From Turritopsis dohrnii (taxonomy: Eukaryota; Cnidaria; Hydrozoa; Anthoathecata; Oceaniidae): a stretch of 64,000 nt of DNA. The position numbers and the translations under genes are program-made. The stretch is taken from the NCBI GenBank assembly GCA_027922465.2, contig BQMF02000100.1:496001-560000 (forward strand), written 5' to 3'. The notes beneath the pieces were generated by a model. It saw only the letters and a program-made list of their open reading frames with translations. It made no database searches and had not been told where the DNA came from. Shown in pieces: positions 12,165 to 24,227 of this stretch (its first letter is position 1; each line of letters begins with the position of its first letter).

Positions 12165-15100
12165 GTACATTTTTAATTACTTTCTTAAGCTTATTTTCTT
12201 CAGATACAAGATAATTTTTAAAACAATTTTTTAGGAGCCTGAGTTTGACAATCCAGAACCAAGCACGATACCTCTCATAAACACAGAAGTTTTGAGTAAG
12301 CCTTTGAAAGCATTTCCCTTATTGAATGAAATCAAAATAAACAGTTACTTGAATAAATCAAACACTAATGGTGAAAGCCATGCTAAGGCTTTTCAGCCAC
12401 CTGTTGTGGAGCCACAGCGTGTACCCATTAGTACGTTCGATCATCATCCCACTCATTACATTAATCAAAGAAGATTGGAAGTTATTCAAGATTGCATTCA
12501 GTACATCTACGATGGAAAGATATCAGAAGCTAGAAAGGTGAGTAGCGTGTGGTCTCCTTGTGCAAATTTGAAGTGTATTATTTAAAGTTTCCTATCTAGG
12601 GCAATTTTTTTATTTCAAAAAACATGGATTACAGGGCTACAGTAGTGTGGTTGGAATGTAATCCAGGTACAACTGCAATGATCTAAAGCTGATCATTTTC
12701 TAAAAACATATAAAAACAGGTGGCTGAGAGTTTTAAGAATTTTTATTGTGATCTTCCAGCCACTATTTCTTCTAGCTGCAGATGATGATTGCATTTCCAT
12801 TCCTTATTCCAGGCACTTCCATCAGTGTTACGAGCTTTAAAAAGTAAAGGTGCCCAATTGGCATTGTGTAATGAGCTTGAACTGCGTGTTAAGAGTGGTA
12901 ATGCAATGTTAGACAACGACCAATATAACTTGATTATTCGGTTGATTAATGCTTCATTACAAGATGACAACACAGTAAACAGTACTACTGTTGCATCTAA
13001 AATGATTCCATTAGTAGCAGCGTTTCATCGGAAACTTGGACCTAGTGTTATACAATTTGCATATACGTCCGTGCAAGAGCACTCTATATGGAGTAACATG
13101 AAATTCTGGGAGGAAGCATTTTATGCAGAAGCACAGAGACAGATTGTTGAGCTTCATGTCAAGGAAAGGAGAAAGAAGCAGAAAGAGTCTCAACCATGTG
13201 GAAATGATAAGAGTTTAGTCAAAAAGACTGTGTCTGCTTCTGAAGCAGAAGCTATTGTCAAGTTTGAAGAAAAAACATTGTCACCAAATAATGACATTAA
13301 AAGTAACCACAGAAATAGTATGTTCCTTGCTCCCACCACACCTGTTTCTCGAGCTAGAACACAGACTGCTAGTATGTCAAACCAGACCATACCTACTACT
13401 AATAAAAACATAACTGAAAAGAGCAATTCAGCAAAGGATATGCCAGATCCCATGGCTCTTGCTGCTGATTTAGTAAGTTAAACAGAGGTGTTTTGATTAA
13501 TGTAAAGGCTGTTGCCTTACCTTTGGATTGGTATATTACTATTCTTTTTGGTACTTTTAATAGCTTGCAGAATGGATCCAAAAGTCTGAAGAAGAACAGC
13601 AAAGGTTAATTTATGAAGAAGAAGGCATCATATACAGCTTAACGATGTTGTTTGCAAGTCATATGATGTTTTTACGAGTGCCTACAAATGCTTGTGCAGA
13701 AAAACGGAAATTGACGAGAGCACAAGAACATTATGGTGAGAAAGAATTTTCCTGAGTTTTAAGTGCTCTTGTAAAAACTGTTGTGTTATTTGGTAAGGTT
13801 TCTTTACAGGTGACGGTCCAATTGATGACAATACGTCAATATCAACAAGACCTGCTCAAAGCATTATGAATGATGCTGCTTCCACATACATGGGTAGGTT
13901 AGCTGTACATGCAGTTCTCACATCAAAATATTGTTCATATGTGGTATTGATCTATTCCTTGAGTATAGTAATAAACATTATATTATTATGATATGATTTG
14001 ATATTCACATGATTTATTAAGTGCTTACTTCTTACTCATAGGCGAAAGTGTCATGGGTGGTAGCAGTAGTGGATGGGGTAGTGTGCATGATCTCACTTAC
14101 GGTGAAAGCGTCAAAGACACAACAACCAAGTTTATTGTGCGTTTCGTTGAACGTGTATGCATAGAAGCTAATATAACTCCAGCTCATTTAAAGGAGTTGC
14201 AGACACGTGTACCAAGTAAGTTTTTTTCTTTTTTAATTTGTTCCGCTTTTAATATGGCCTTTAGGAAAATGGTGTATGTTTAACATGGGACATCCAATTT
14301 CTGACGTCATCCTATCGGGCGAGATATCAGAAGGTCTTACTAATGAAACTTTCTTGCATTATCCTGGAATCCTTATCATCTAATGCTATAGTTGTTATAA
14401 TCAATTATAATGCATTAATGGGACCCTGCATAATGGGAACTTTGATCAACTGATCCCTTGAAATGTACCTGTTGAGAGATTCACTTAATTAGGACGATTC
14501 ATTAAGTGGGAACAATTAATTCAGTCCCTTGAGGGCCTCAGTTAGCAAGACCACACTGTGTTATATTATCAGGGTATCCACACTTTACGAAGTAGGTGTT
14601 TATTTGTATTTTGCAGCTTTTATGTTTTTCTCTATGATAGAGCTTGTTGATATGCATATTGAATCTTTAAACGAGGTATACAGAGAAACAAAGGATGCTC
14701 CTATGCAAAAGGTAACTTAATGTTAAGGTTTCATGAATAATACATGGATTGCGTGTAATATTTGAAATATCAGTGACTACACCACCAGGTTATTTAATTA
14801 TTCATTCTGCATGTGATTGTTATACATTTTAGGCCAAGATATTAAAACCAGCATTGTTAGATGGTGAAGAATTTGAACTGGAAGGGCTAAGATGCTATCT
14901 AATAAAAGACGGACGGGAATTGGGTGTAAGATCCGAAATGAACACTGCAATAACGAATGATGGTTATGATGATGACATGAAGACAGGTGCTGATATCGGT
15001 GGACCTTGTTTAATGCCTGCAGAAGGGGCATTGTTTTTAACCAACTACCGTGTGATTTTCAAAGGAACACCAGTTGATCAATTTGGTACGGTTCTCAACT

Positions 15101-18100
15101 TCCATGCATTTATTGTCATTAATTCTGATATTTCTTTTAACTTTCTTCGGTATTTTGTGACACTGTACCTTTTCCTTGTAAGCTTCTGAGATGACGGTCA
15201 CTCGCTCATTTCCTGTTGGTGCGCTCCTGAAAGAAAAAAAAGTGCAGGGGAATTTTTTGGTTTATTCTGGCCAAGAAGTGCAAGAATATGTTCAGTTGCG
15301 ATCCAGTACGATGCAGGTAACAATTTCAAGTGATTTTAAACAGGCTTTTAAACAATAGAGAAAAATTCTTTTATATATATTTGTAATTGCAGAATGTTAA
15401 TTATGTAACTCACTTGATAGCCGTTACTCCTGTTTATATTACAATGCTACTGAATCCTGTTTATATTAGAATGCTACTGAATAGCTGGGGATCCAGTATT
15501 GGGAAATCTTTGTTATGTTATTTTTTCAAATTGGTCATGATATACTTTGATTTGTATGGGATATTATATTACATGTTTTCTGAACCCTAACATGGGAATA
15601 TACTCATATTAATTGTTCTTGTCCTATTTTTTTTAGATGATGAAACTAGCATTTGATGAGGAGGTCTCTCCTGAAATCATCGAAAATTTACGCAAACAGT
15701 TAAACAGGTTACGATGGCCCCTTTCTGTTTATAATACATTTGCTTTTAACTATAAAGCACCGCCAGTTTTGCAACGCACATTGTCCCAAAGACAACAATC
15801 CATACGAAAAACGCATCGGACCTTATCTAATGTTGTTCATTTGAAGAAAAAAGTTGGAGCAAGCGGTTCACTTAAGAAACAGAAGATAGCCCAGTCTGAC
15901 GATAATACAACTCGAACCTATGAATCTGTACGTAAAGATAGTTTTTCATCTGTTGAAGATGATGACATCAAACAAGTACGACTGGAGCAAGAAAACAGAA
16001 GTCCCGATCGATTGATGGAATCTGCTCTCTGTCGAGATTATGAACGGCTTGGGTTTGGAAGCATCACTAAAAATATCTCTCTTATCTGGCGTTTGTCTAT
16101 GGCAAACTTTCATTACACTACTTGCAGGAGGTAAGATTAGGAAAGAAAAAAAGTCTGCCCAACTTTAAAATCTTGGAAGTTCATAGAATTTGATATCGAA
16201 AAAGTTTTTTGAAAATACATAGAGTTGATATCAAACCGTAAAAGTTTTTCATAAGAATTCATTTTTTCTTTCATGAATTTGAGATCCTTCAAATGTCTTA
16301 GAATTTTTTCCGTTGTTGAAATTGTCTAAAGACTTCTCAATTTTTAATTTCATTTCATTTTCCATATGGAAATTTGAAAATGAATATTTTTTTGGTTTCC
16401 TCCTTCACAGCTACCCAGCAATAGTGGTATCACCTCATAAAATTTCGGATGATACATTATTGAAAGTCGCAAAGAACTACCGAGCTAACAGATTCCCAGT
16501 GGCCGTATGGAGACATAAGAAAACGAAAGGGACGCTGTTACGCTCTGGAGCCATTAATAAAAGTGTTTTAACAGCAGTTTTACGAGCAGCTGGAAGTGGA
16601 GGTGGTGGCAGGCAGACGGGTCATTCTACCTCCAACATCTCTGATGACGAGAAACTATTCACTGAAATAGGTTAGTAATTCTGGTTGATTTTCTTGTCAA
16701 TGTTTAAGAATAGACTAACTTGTTCATTGTCTGTTGAAATGTTGGTTGGAATCTTATGTCTATCGAACTATATTTAGTCCATTTTAATCTGAAATGATGT
16801 ACACAACACAACTGTTTTTCTTGGTGGAGTACACAACACGACTGTTTCCTTGCTCTATTGTTTCTTTATGATAATTTATCAATGAATCATCTCTTGTTTT
16901 TGTTTTCAGTTAGTAACACTCAACCGTATACATTGAAAGGTAAAAAACAAACGCTAAGTGCCGGAGCTGCTCATTCCTTGCGAGCTATGTCTGACGACTT
17001 CTCCACCATGTTTGATGGCTCAGATAGTTTTCGCAAGATGGTAGATGAGATCAATGAAATTAAGAATTGGGTGCCTGCCTTACTATACATTTTTGTTGAC
17101 AAGGCAACTCCTAAAGTAAGGCAAAACCTACTCTCATTGTTCTTATAGGTACGATTTTTTATTTCGACTTTTTTTAAAAATCCGTTTTCTATTGAAATTG
17201 TTTCAGATAACAAAATTTGAATCATCCAATAAAGTGGTAGTGGTGAATGTCGAGGTAAACAACATTTCTGAATTAAGGAATGTTTGAAATTTAATAAATA
17301 TCACTTCAAACATTTTTTTTGTTTTTCTAGATCCATGACCCAGCTCAAGTGAAACTAAGCTTTCAGAAACTGTCAAAGGTGTGCTGTCCAAGCAGCTCTG
17401 ATGTGGAACAGAAATTTTTGAGTTTAATTGAAGAAAGTAAATGGATGTCACAGGTAAGCTGCAGCCACAGATTAGTTTTAGTAATTCATCCATGGTCAAC
17501 CACGGTCATCCATGGTCATATTTCGTATGCTTGTTGAAATATATGTTATTTCAGCTCAGTTACAGCGATTCAGGAAATAAAAGAATGAAATATCTATATC
17601 CATTTTTAGCTCTTTTTATTTGAGAAAAGTTTTCGTGATTGAGAATATGAAAATCAAGTGTCATCATCTTTCAATTTATTTTTCTTCATATTTTGTTTTT
17701 CTCTTTAGATTTCGTCCTTGTTGCAGATAGCTTGTTCGATTGTGAATTTAATCGATATACAAGGATCCTCTTGCCTGGTATCTTTCGGTGATGGTACAGA
17801 TGTCGCTGCGCAGGTTATGACGCACCCTTCTCGCATAAAGACATGCCGTGCAATGTGTTGTGATCTGACATGATGATATAAGTATATGTATTTTTCCTCT
17901 CAGGTTGTAAGCTTGGTACAGATACTTTCCGATCCTTATTATCGAACTATTGAAGGATTTAAAGTTCTTGTTGAAAAAGACTGGCTTGCATTTGGATATC
18001 GTTTCTCGTACCGTGGTAGCCATGTTGGTTCCGCTCAGGCAAAAACATCTTTTGCTCCGTTTTTTCTGCAGTTCCTAGATTGTGTACACCAGGTATATCT

Positions 18101-21048
18101 TTATCAATAAATTTTCATGAATCAATAACTAACAACACGCCCTTTGTAACTAACAACACGCCCTTTATTCATGGTTGTTCATCATTTATAATCGAGATTT
18201 TATTGGTTTTTTAGGTCCTGTTGCAGTATCCTCATGCTTTCGAATTCAACAATTATTTTCTGAAATTCATCGCATACCATCAAACATCAATGCGATTCAA
18301 TACGTTCTTTTTGGATTCTGAACACGAGAGATACCAACACGGGTGGTTTCCAGATTCCGAACCGCCCAAGGAAGATTTGAAGGCGAGAAGCGATACGGGA
18401 GGAAAACGCTTACAAACACGTGCTAAAAAAGATGGTAGCTTAAAAGCGGAACAGCTGGCTTTACAACACGAGGAGCAGAAGAAGAAGAAATCCACCAGTG
18501 TGTCTTTATGGGACTATTTAAACGTGCAGTCGTCCAAGTTTACTTTGTTTCAAAGTTTTGCTTACCATCCCAACTTACATAAGGTTTGTTCACGCATTCT
18601 CCTCCACGTATGAGCGTTTGCACTCCATCGCGGAATGAGAATAAATTCACACTATGTCTCTGTATATATGTGCGTCTTGTTAATAAAGCAAATAGTTTTG
18701 AATTATCAGATCTTGTTGGGGGTGAAGTGTAAACCAAACTTTAGGCATAAAATGTGTAGTGTAGTTCTAGTTTAAAAATGTTTTTTTTTTATTATTATTA
18801 TTTCAGAGCGTACTTCAACCATTCTGCAATATATCTAACTTAGAGATCTGGGACTTTTATACCACTGAAAACTTGTACACTGGTCCCACCTACGATTTAG
18901 AACTGATATCGGATTTCGAAATGGCGAGTCCGTGCAATGAAGCATCTATAACCGGCTCGAATGCCAACAGCACAGACTTCGATCGAGAGGATTCTCAGCG
19001 CTGTCTCACTGGTATGCATTTGATCCAGTGTTTGTTGCCATTGTTTTTGTTGCCATAGTTTTTGTTTTCATGGAGATTAAAATAACACACGGACCAAATT
19101 TTGTTTTCATATTTAGTGCACTACTTGAATACTTGTTTCCTTAGGTTGCTATGGTAGCACCGGTGATTTCCCTCGCGATGAGGCCACGCACCTTCTGTCT
19201 GAATTAAGTCGGTTGAAGGAAGAGTTAGATCAAAAGACCAAACGATGGAGAGAGACATGGGATAGTCTCGATATCCAAAGTATTTTTAAGAAAAACCGAA
19301 ATGTACGTGCCCTTGTACTCCTTGATTTCATTTACCGATTTTTAATCAGTTAAAGTTCTTCGCAGATTTGTCGGGGTTAGTGTGTGTGTGTGTGTGTGTG
19401 TTAACTTGCGGTCAAGGCTGGTCCTCTTGAGGAGAACTGTTAGAATAGAAAATTTCGTTGTTTCGCATCATTTATTTTTCTTTGTGTAGATGCAGTGGCC
19501 AACGTATTGGATTAAAATGAAGGCTGCTTTGCACAAACGGGCAACTATCGATATGGTGATCAAGGTACCTCGTTAAGGCCTGGTTTTTACTAGATGAATT
19601 CTGTTCTGTAGCATCTGGAAACATAGCATTTGCCAATTTTCTTCTGTTTTGCTTGTTGTGTTCAGCTTTACTGTCTATCATTTCCTATACTTTTACTCAT
19701 AATGTTTTGGAAACCATTTGACCACGGAATGTGTTTATCTTCCAGGGTAAAATTACCGATAACAGTCAAATGCGAAGCGAGTTTGGATTCGAATACCCTC
19801 ACGCGTTCATCACGCAGAATTTTCTGAAATCTTCGATCTGTAACTACTGCCTACTGAGCATAATGAGATTCCACTCTGGTGAGTTGTGCGCATGTGTGAA
19901 CTGTTTTTTTACGCACCAAAATCAATTGTTTCTATTTCGTTTCTTTTGGACATATTCAGGCTTACGTTGCTCCCAGTGCGGTTACAATGTACACGAAAAA
20001 TGCCAGTCGATGGTTCCAGCACAATGCCCTAAGCATGCTAGTTTAATTGATCAACCTGGTATACAGTTATCCCGTAGTTCACACAGCATTAGCGGAGTAA
20101 GTAAAATTCTTTTCAACACAAGTCTTCCCCTTTAAAATTTTGTGAATCTAATTGGTCAAACGTAGCGGCAGTTGCCCTACTTAACGCGTGGTCGGTGGGA
20201 TCTCAAGGTATCCGACCACTCAGTAAAAGTAATCTGCGGTGATGTACAGCACAACTATACTATAAGGATAAATGACCGTCATCGTTTGATGTTTCATGGG
20301 CGGTCAGCGAGATGTTAAACGATAGCCTCAGTTTCACCGACAAGAATTCCAAAGTTTGCGCTCCAAAGCTCTACCAGATAAGCGATGTCTCCAGGAAAGG
20401 ATGTAAAAAGTTAACCGATTGAATATGTGTATTGTGTATTTGTTTTAGGGTCAATCCAATCCTCGTAATTTTAAGGGCACTCTGTATAAACGGGGTCATT
20501 TATTGAAGAATTGGAAACCTCGCTGGTTTGTGCTTGATGCTGAGAAGAATAGTCTGACTTATTATAATTCAGAAGGTGACAGCCAACTACAAGGTTATAT
20601 AAATTTGGGTGAAATGAGGACGTGTAGATTGGTAAATGGTGCGCCTCCACACGCGCCCAAAGTTATTGATCCACGTTCATATTTTGAGGTAAATGATTTT
20701 TTTTTAATTGAGTTTGGAAAAATGGTTGATAATGATCTGTAGAAGCCTGTTGTTTTTATATTCGGTAGAAAAGTTTATTCATTTTGCAAGTTATTTTGAT
20801 GTTTTGGGAATTGTGGCAAAAATGTCGACCGCACCTTTCGAACTAGCCTTGGTTTATTGAAACTATTATGCAAATGTCGTCCTTTTTACATGTCGCCGAA
20901 AATATTGTAGAAAATCTTCCTGGTTGTAATTCCAACCATCTATCTTATGTTTCAGCTTGAAACTACCAAACGCGTATATTTATTGTTTGCACCTAAAGAA
21001 GATGACACCAAAGACTGGGTCGAAAGACTTCGCGCTTTGAATGTTTAG
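8571..21048 (+). CDS. SBF2: SBF/MTMR13-type DENN-myotubularin pseudophosphatase (5' incomplete)
   Basis: Thirty-three exons joined with consistent phases give 2014 residues: 8571-8659, 9234-9518, 9658-9877, 9998-10130, 10608-10716, 10789-10902, 10980-11054, 11147-11260, 11383-11433, 11994-12164, 12235-12537, 12813-13472, 13564-13735, 13810-13893, 14042-14215, 14641-14711, 14833-15085, 15183-15316, 15637-16130, 16411-16670, 16910-17115, 17207-17254, 17331-17453, 17709-17813, 17904-18092, 18215-18583, 18807-19011, 19145-19302, 19490-19564, 19746-19878, 19960-20096, 20449-20688, 20956-21048. Domain order uDENN-DENN-dDENN, SBF2, GRAM, myotubularin, C1, PH is unique to SBF1/SBF2 (MTMR5/13). Known relatives act as Rab exchange factors and bind active MTMR2 on endosomes. 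Human SBF2 is about 1850 residues; the extra length here is Ser/Asn- and Lys-rich linkers (exons 12, 26). The first exon (the part before [10 protein letters not shown]) was not found. Symbol is by family; SBF1 versus SBF2 is not resolved. Confidence 0.95.
11517..11565 (+). other. Exon-like echo inside SBF intron 9
   Basis: ATAGAGAAAGTTGGTGTGAA followed by ATGTTTTTCAG resembles the preceding real exon at 11,383-11,433 (ATGGAGAAACGTGGTGTTAT ... ATTTTTCAG). It may be the remains of a tandem exon duplication. The reading frame is not obviously usable. Confidence 0.3.
14300..14560. repeat. Possible decayed inverted-repeat element in an SBF intron
   Basis: Within the 425-bp intron 14,216-14,640 there are short repeats of the kind ATTAGGACGATTCATTAAGTG and CAGTCCCTTGAGGGCCTCAG, which look like pogo/Tigger-type ends. 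I could not pair both ends. Confidence 0.25.
14833..15700 (+). other. GRAM (PH-like) domain of the SBF protein
   Basis: Spread over exons 17-19: [35 protein letters not shown], then [19 protein letters not shown] and [17 protein letters not shown]. This is the lipid-binding GRAM fold found just upstream of all myotubularin catalytic domains. The acceptor of exon 18 was placed at 15,183 (not at the nearer AG) because only that choice keeps the frame and gives the conserved E-x-T-V-x-R-S-F-P. The segment [20 protein letters not shown] is longer than in the human protein. Confidence 0.85.
15940..18806 (+). other. Myotubularin-like pseudophosphatase domain
   Basis: Residues about 1180-1670. Family landmarks: [78 protein letters not shown] and [10 protein letters not shown]. 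The phosphatase loop, at 17,772-17,813, reads [14 protein letters not shown] where active myotubularins have HCSDGWDRTAQ. Both the catalytic Cys (here Phe) and the Arg (here Val) are gone, so it cannot be a working phosphatase, in line with SBF proteins acting as partners of active myotubularins. Confidence 0.9.
18125..18166 (+). repeat. Tandem 21-bp duplication in an SBF intron
   Basis: TAACTAACAACACGCCCTTT occurs twice back to back, just after the exon ending at 18,092. It does not touch splice sites. Confidence 0.8.
19379..19402. repeat. (TG)n microsatellite in an SBF intron
   Basis: An uninterrupted run of about eleven GT units directly after GGGGTTA, 80 bp downstream of the exon ending at 19,302. 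Confidence 0.9.
19782..20026 (+). other. C1 (phorbol-ester type) zinc finger of the SBF protein
   Basis: Exons 30 and 31 give H-x12-C-x2-C-x12-C-x2-C-x4-H-x2-C-x7-C: HAFITQ...CNYC...[12 protein letters not shown]...C. All zinc ligands are present. SBF/MTMR5/13 proteins from invertebrates commonly carry a C1 domain here. An intron of about 80 bp interrupts the domain after RFHSG. Confidence 0.9.
20190..20400 (-). mobile_element. Possible tRNA-derived SINE in SBF intron 31
   Basis: Read on the minus strand from about 20,400: CTTATCTGGTAGAGCTTTGG resembles the D-arm/box A of a tRNA gene, followed by CAAACTTTGGAATTCTTGTC in the place of anticodon and T arms, then an unrelated body. It occupies most of the 352-bp intron between 20,097 and 20,448. 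No second copy of this body was found in the window, so the call rests on the tRNA-like head only. Confidence 0.35.
20449..21048 (+). other. C-terminal PH domain of the SBF protein
   Basis: Exons 32-33: [20 protein letters not shown] opens the first strands, [18 protein letters not shown] follows, and the C-terminal helix carries the invariant Trp ([14 protein letters not shown], then TAG 21,046-21,048). In SBF2 this domain binds phosphoinositides and helps membrane recruitment. Confidence 0.9.
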
Positions 21049-21098
21049 ACGTACCAGATGACTTTTACCAACTATACAATTGAATTATATATCTAAAT

Positions 21099-21109
21099 AA
21101 TAAAATAAA
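21099..21109 (+). promoter_or_regulatory. Polyadenylation signal of the SBF gene
   Basis: Two overlapping AATAAA hexamers at 21,099-21,104 and 21,104-21,109, about 50 bp after the stop codon, the only good candidates nearby. Confidence 0.7.
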
Positions 21110-22279
21110 ATATATATATTTATATTCATTTCTGAAAATGTTCTGCAGCGAGCATTCGAAGAAATTGCTTCTATTTGTTTACGCCACATTATTCTATTTC
21201 CCGCCATTTTTACTAATATTTTAAAAACACGTTGGCTAGACTCGGTTTGCATAACGCCGACATATGTTGTCGTTTTCTTTATTAACCAATGTTAGTAACT
21301 GAGGCTATTTGTTTTTCTCGGCTACCGAAACTGTGAAATTGATGAAAAAATGTTTTTCATCGTATTGTAAGTAGAACCTAGTTTTCTCAGTGTGGAAATA
21401 TTTTACTTGTAGAAAGCATTTCACATGAGCAATTTTTGTACGAATCACTGTTTTGTATTTCTGTCGTATTCGAAACTTTCATTCAAGAACACTGTGATAA
21501 ATTAAAATTGTAAGGTTGAAGACCGCATTACTACCCTCTAATAAACGCCTAGCAGAACACTTATGGTAAAAAAAAGTTAGAGTTTTTGGTATGCGCCGCG
21601 GCGTTTACGGTCGAAAGGGTTCGTTTGGTCAAATAACACAACAAAAAGTTTATTTCTATTCCCACACTGGTCATTATTCTCAAAAGTAATTGTCAAATAT
21701 TGTGAATTTTCACGAATTGAAACTTAAGTTTAGGACTGTTTTTCACTTAGTTAAATTGAGCCAGGTTAAATCCTATGTGATTGGAAGCCCCTTACTCATA
21801 CAAAAACACTTACTGTGAGATTTGCATAAGGTTTCCCTAATCCGAAATTGTAGAAACACAAACTCACCATTGTGCCGGTCAAACGTCATTGGACTTATGT
21901 AACCACACTTTGTGTTGACGTCATCAATCATATCACTGGGAGGAGAGGTTCAATAAAATCCATTCGACACAATCGCTTTGTAGGCCAGAACGACAGCTTC
22001 CAGAAAAAGACTGTCACCAATAACTTGCCAGATGAATGTTATGTAAGCACATCAGGCAAGATATCATGTGGCAGGCTCTTTCTCATCCACGTCACGTGAT
22101 CTTGTTGTTGCTGACGGTCTCATAAAATTCATACTTTCTTAGCCTGCCCTTTCTTACGTTAGGTTTTGTGCGTGTGATATTGCGATAGAAATGACGAGAG
22201 GTTTGGGGATGAAATAGATACTTAAAGAATGTTTGATTGGTTGGGAAGGGAGATGTTGAACCCATTCCCTCGTGATTGC
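21110..22279. other. Intergenic, nothing recognised
   Basis: About 1.2 kb between the SBF polyadenylation site and the stop codon of the minus-strand coiled-coil gene. Two convergent genes flank it. No exon, RNA gene or paired repeat was seen. Confidence 0.5.
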
Positions 22280-23519
22280 TCACATGTTCAAAATAAAGTC
22301 AATGTCGGCATCTAAGTTGTTACCAAGAGGATCGTCAGCAACTTCATCTGAAATATCGAAAGATTTGCTAAAGATGTTCTCAGCAGTGATTATGTCTTGT
22401 TGATTGACGTTAAAAATATTTGATGGTACTTTGGGAAGGTTTCGCCGAATTATGTTTTCGTCTGGATTGAGTGATTGAGGTATGTCCAGAATGCATTGAT
22501 TTGGGATTGTCCAAACATCATTGGGTAGTTTCAAGACATCTGCAAAATCAACCATCAATACTGTGTTGTTATCATCAATGATCTGATAATCAACGATATT
22601 GTTGAAGCTGACAGATCTTATCATACGTTCATCTTCTTTCCTTTCAAACGATTTCAAAAGTGACATTAATGAGGTTGGTGGTGGCTCCATGATCACTTCA
22701 ATGGTGTTCGCAACTTCATCTTCATCAAAAGTAAAAGAAATATCAGTTTCAGAAGCATCATCAGATACTGCATCATCACTACCAGTGTTGCCATCACCAT
22801 CATCAATGGAGTCATCAACTTCAAAATCATCTTCGTAAGCATCCCCTTGAACTTCTTGCTTTTCATCCAAGATTTCATCAGCTGGTGTTGTTGTTTCCTT
22901 TTCATCTTTGGCAACTTTTCCATCAGCAAGTTGATCAGTCAATATTTTGTTTCGTTGTTCTAACTTCTTGATCTGCATCTCATAATCACTGAAACAGGTT
23001 TTGTGTTTTTCTTGCTGTTGGAAAAACTTATCCTGCAATTCATTCAACTTTTTCTGAACCACTTCATTCTCACATTTCAGATCATTCTCCTGTTTGCGAT
23101 GTTTGTCTGCAATTTGCACCATAAGATTGACTTTCTCGTAAAGAAATTTCACCATATTTGATTTATGAATCAGTTGAGCACGTAAACAGCGATTATTCTC
23201 TTCTTTCAAATCCATCAAACGTTCAGTTGATCTTGCATCTGTTCTTTCATCAGATTTCATCAGATTCCATTTCTGCTTTCAAGGAGATAATCTATTCATC
23301 TTTGCTTTTCACTTCACTAATCAACTGCTCGTTTTCATGTTTTAAGGATTTGATTTCAACGTTACAATCAACAACTCTCTGATGACTGTTTACTTCAACT
23401 TGCTTGCAAGCATCTTTTGCAATTTGCATCACGACATCAATGTTCTGGAAAACGTCTTTCAAAGACACCTTTCCATTGTTTTGACAGATTTTAACAACTT
23501 CGCTGTATTTCAGTACCAT
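22280..23519 (-). pseudogene. Intronless coiled-coil/acidic protein, interrupted
   Basis: Two adjacent minus-strand frames belong together. The first (75 aa, ATG at 23,519) starts MVLKYSEVVKICQNNGKVSL and ends SEVKSKDE-stop at 23,292. The second (326 aa, to 22,280) continues with RTDARSTERLMDLKEEN, a predicted coiled coil to about residue 115, then a very acidic stretch (DDFEVDDSIDDGDGN...), and a C-terminus ending DADIDFILNM. Between them, besides the TAG, AATCTGATGA is present twice in a row (about 23,255-23,275), a 10-bp duplication that shifts the frame; removing one copy restores one frame except for the TAG. I do not recognise the family. Either a decaying (perhaps retro-copied) gene or a working gene starting at the internal ATG (23,260). 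Confidence 0.55.
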
Positions 23520-24227
23520 ACTGAATGAGTTCGAATGATAACTTTGCCAAGGATTGCTATAGAATAACCTCTACAATTACTTGTAACATTCCAAGAAGAT
23601 TTTCCAAGAAGATTTCCGCGTCCTCTCTGGATAGAAACTCGTGATCATCGTTTAAGAAATTTCATGGTAATTTGACGTCAAATTTTTCCAATGACGTCAT
23701 AAGAACATATTGGCAGTACTTTACACATTACTCATCGACCTGCTCAAAATCCCGAGTTCTTCAAATTATTGTACCAAGCGATAAGTATATTTTCTAGATC
23801 ACAATGTTTTTGGGTTGCCCAACGCGCACAAACTTGTTTTCTTGGTGTGGATTTAATATGGTGAACTAAAAACCCGATTTCAATATACGAGATGAACTGT
23901 AAGGACAAGAACCTTGAACCCAGGGTTTCTTGCCTTTTTGGTGTACGGACGGTGGGGAAGAAAATCTGGGAAGCATGAAGATCCACAATAGGAAGAGATA
24001 ATAAAACCAAAGTAACATTGCTTGTCAGTCAGTGTTAAATGTCTTGGGAATCAATGCCCCCATTTGTATTAAGACCCTTCCAATTTAACGCCAGTGCAAA
24101 TAATATGAAATATTCCAAATGCACGACACTTTTGTGTTGACACCCTGAAACTAGTAAACGTTTTCACTGCATTTGGCTTTTCGAATGAAAGATTGAAATA
24201 CATACTTTTCGAATTTCAATTTAAATA
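23520..24227. other. Intergenic
   Basis: Holds the second copy of the motif CCCAGGGTTTCTTGCCTTTT at about 23,920 (first copy near 3890). Nothing else recognised. Confidence 0.4.

Noticed and set aside
14615..14640. Upstream acceptor for SBF exon 16 (after TTTTGCAG)
   Set aside because: It keeps frame but inserts a hydrophobic stretch; the acceptor before 14,641 gives [11 protein letters not shown], matching the conserved PGIVAMHIETL of relatives.
15387..15590. Plus-strand frame inside the SBF gene
   Set aside because: Lies in the intron between exons ending 15,316 and starting 15,637; the domain sequence joins directly across it.
22599..22929. Open frames overlapping the acidic region of the coiled-coil gene
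   Set aside because: Shadows caused by GAT/ATC-rich acidic codons; no splice or start logic.
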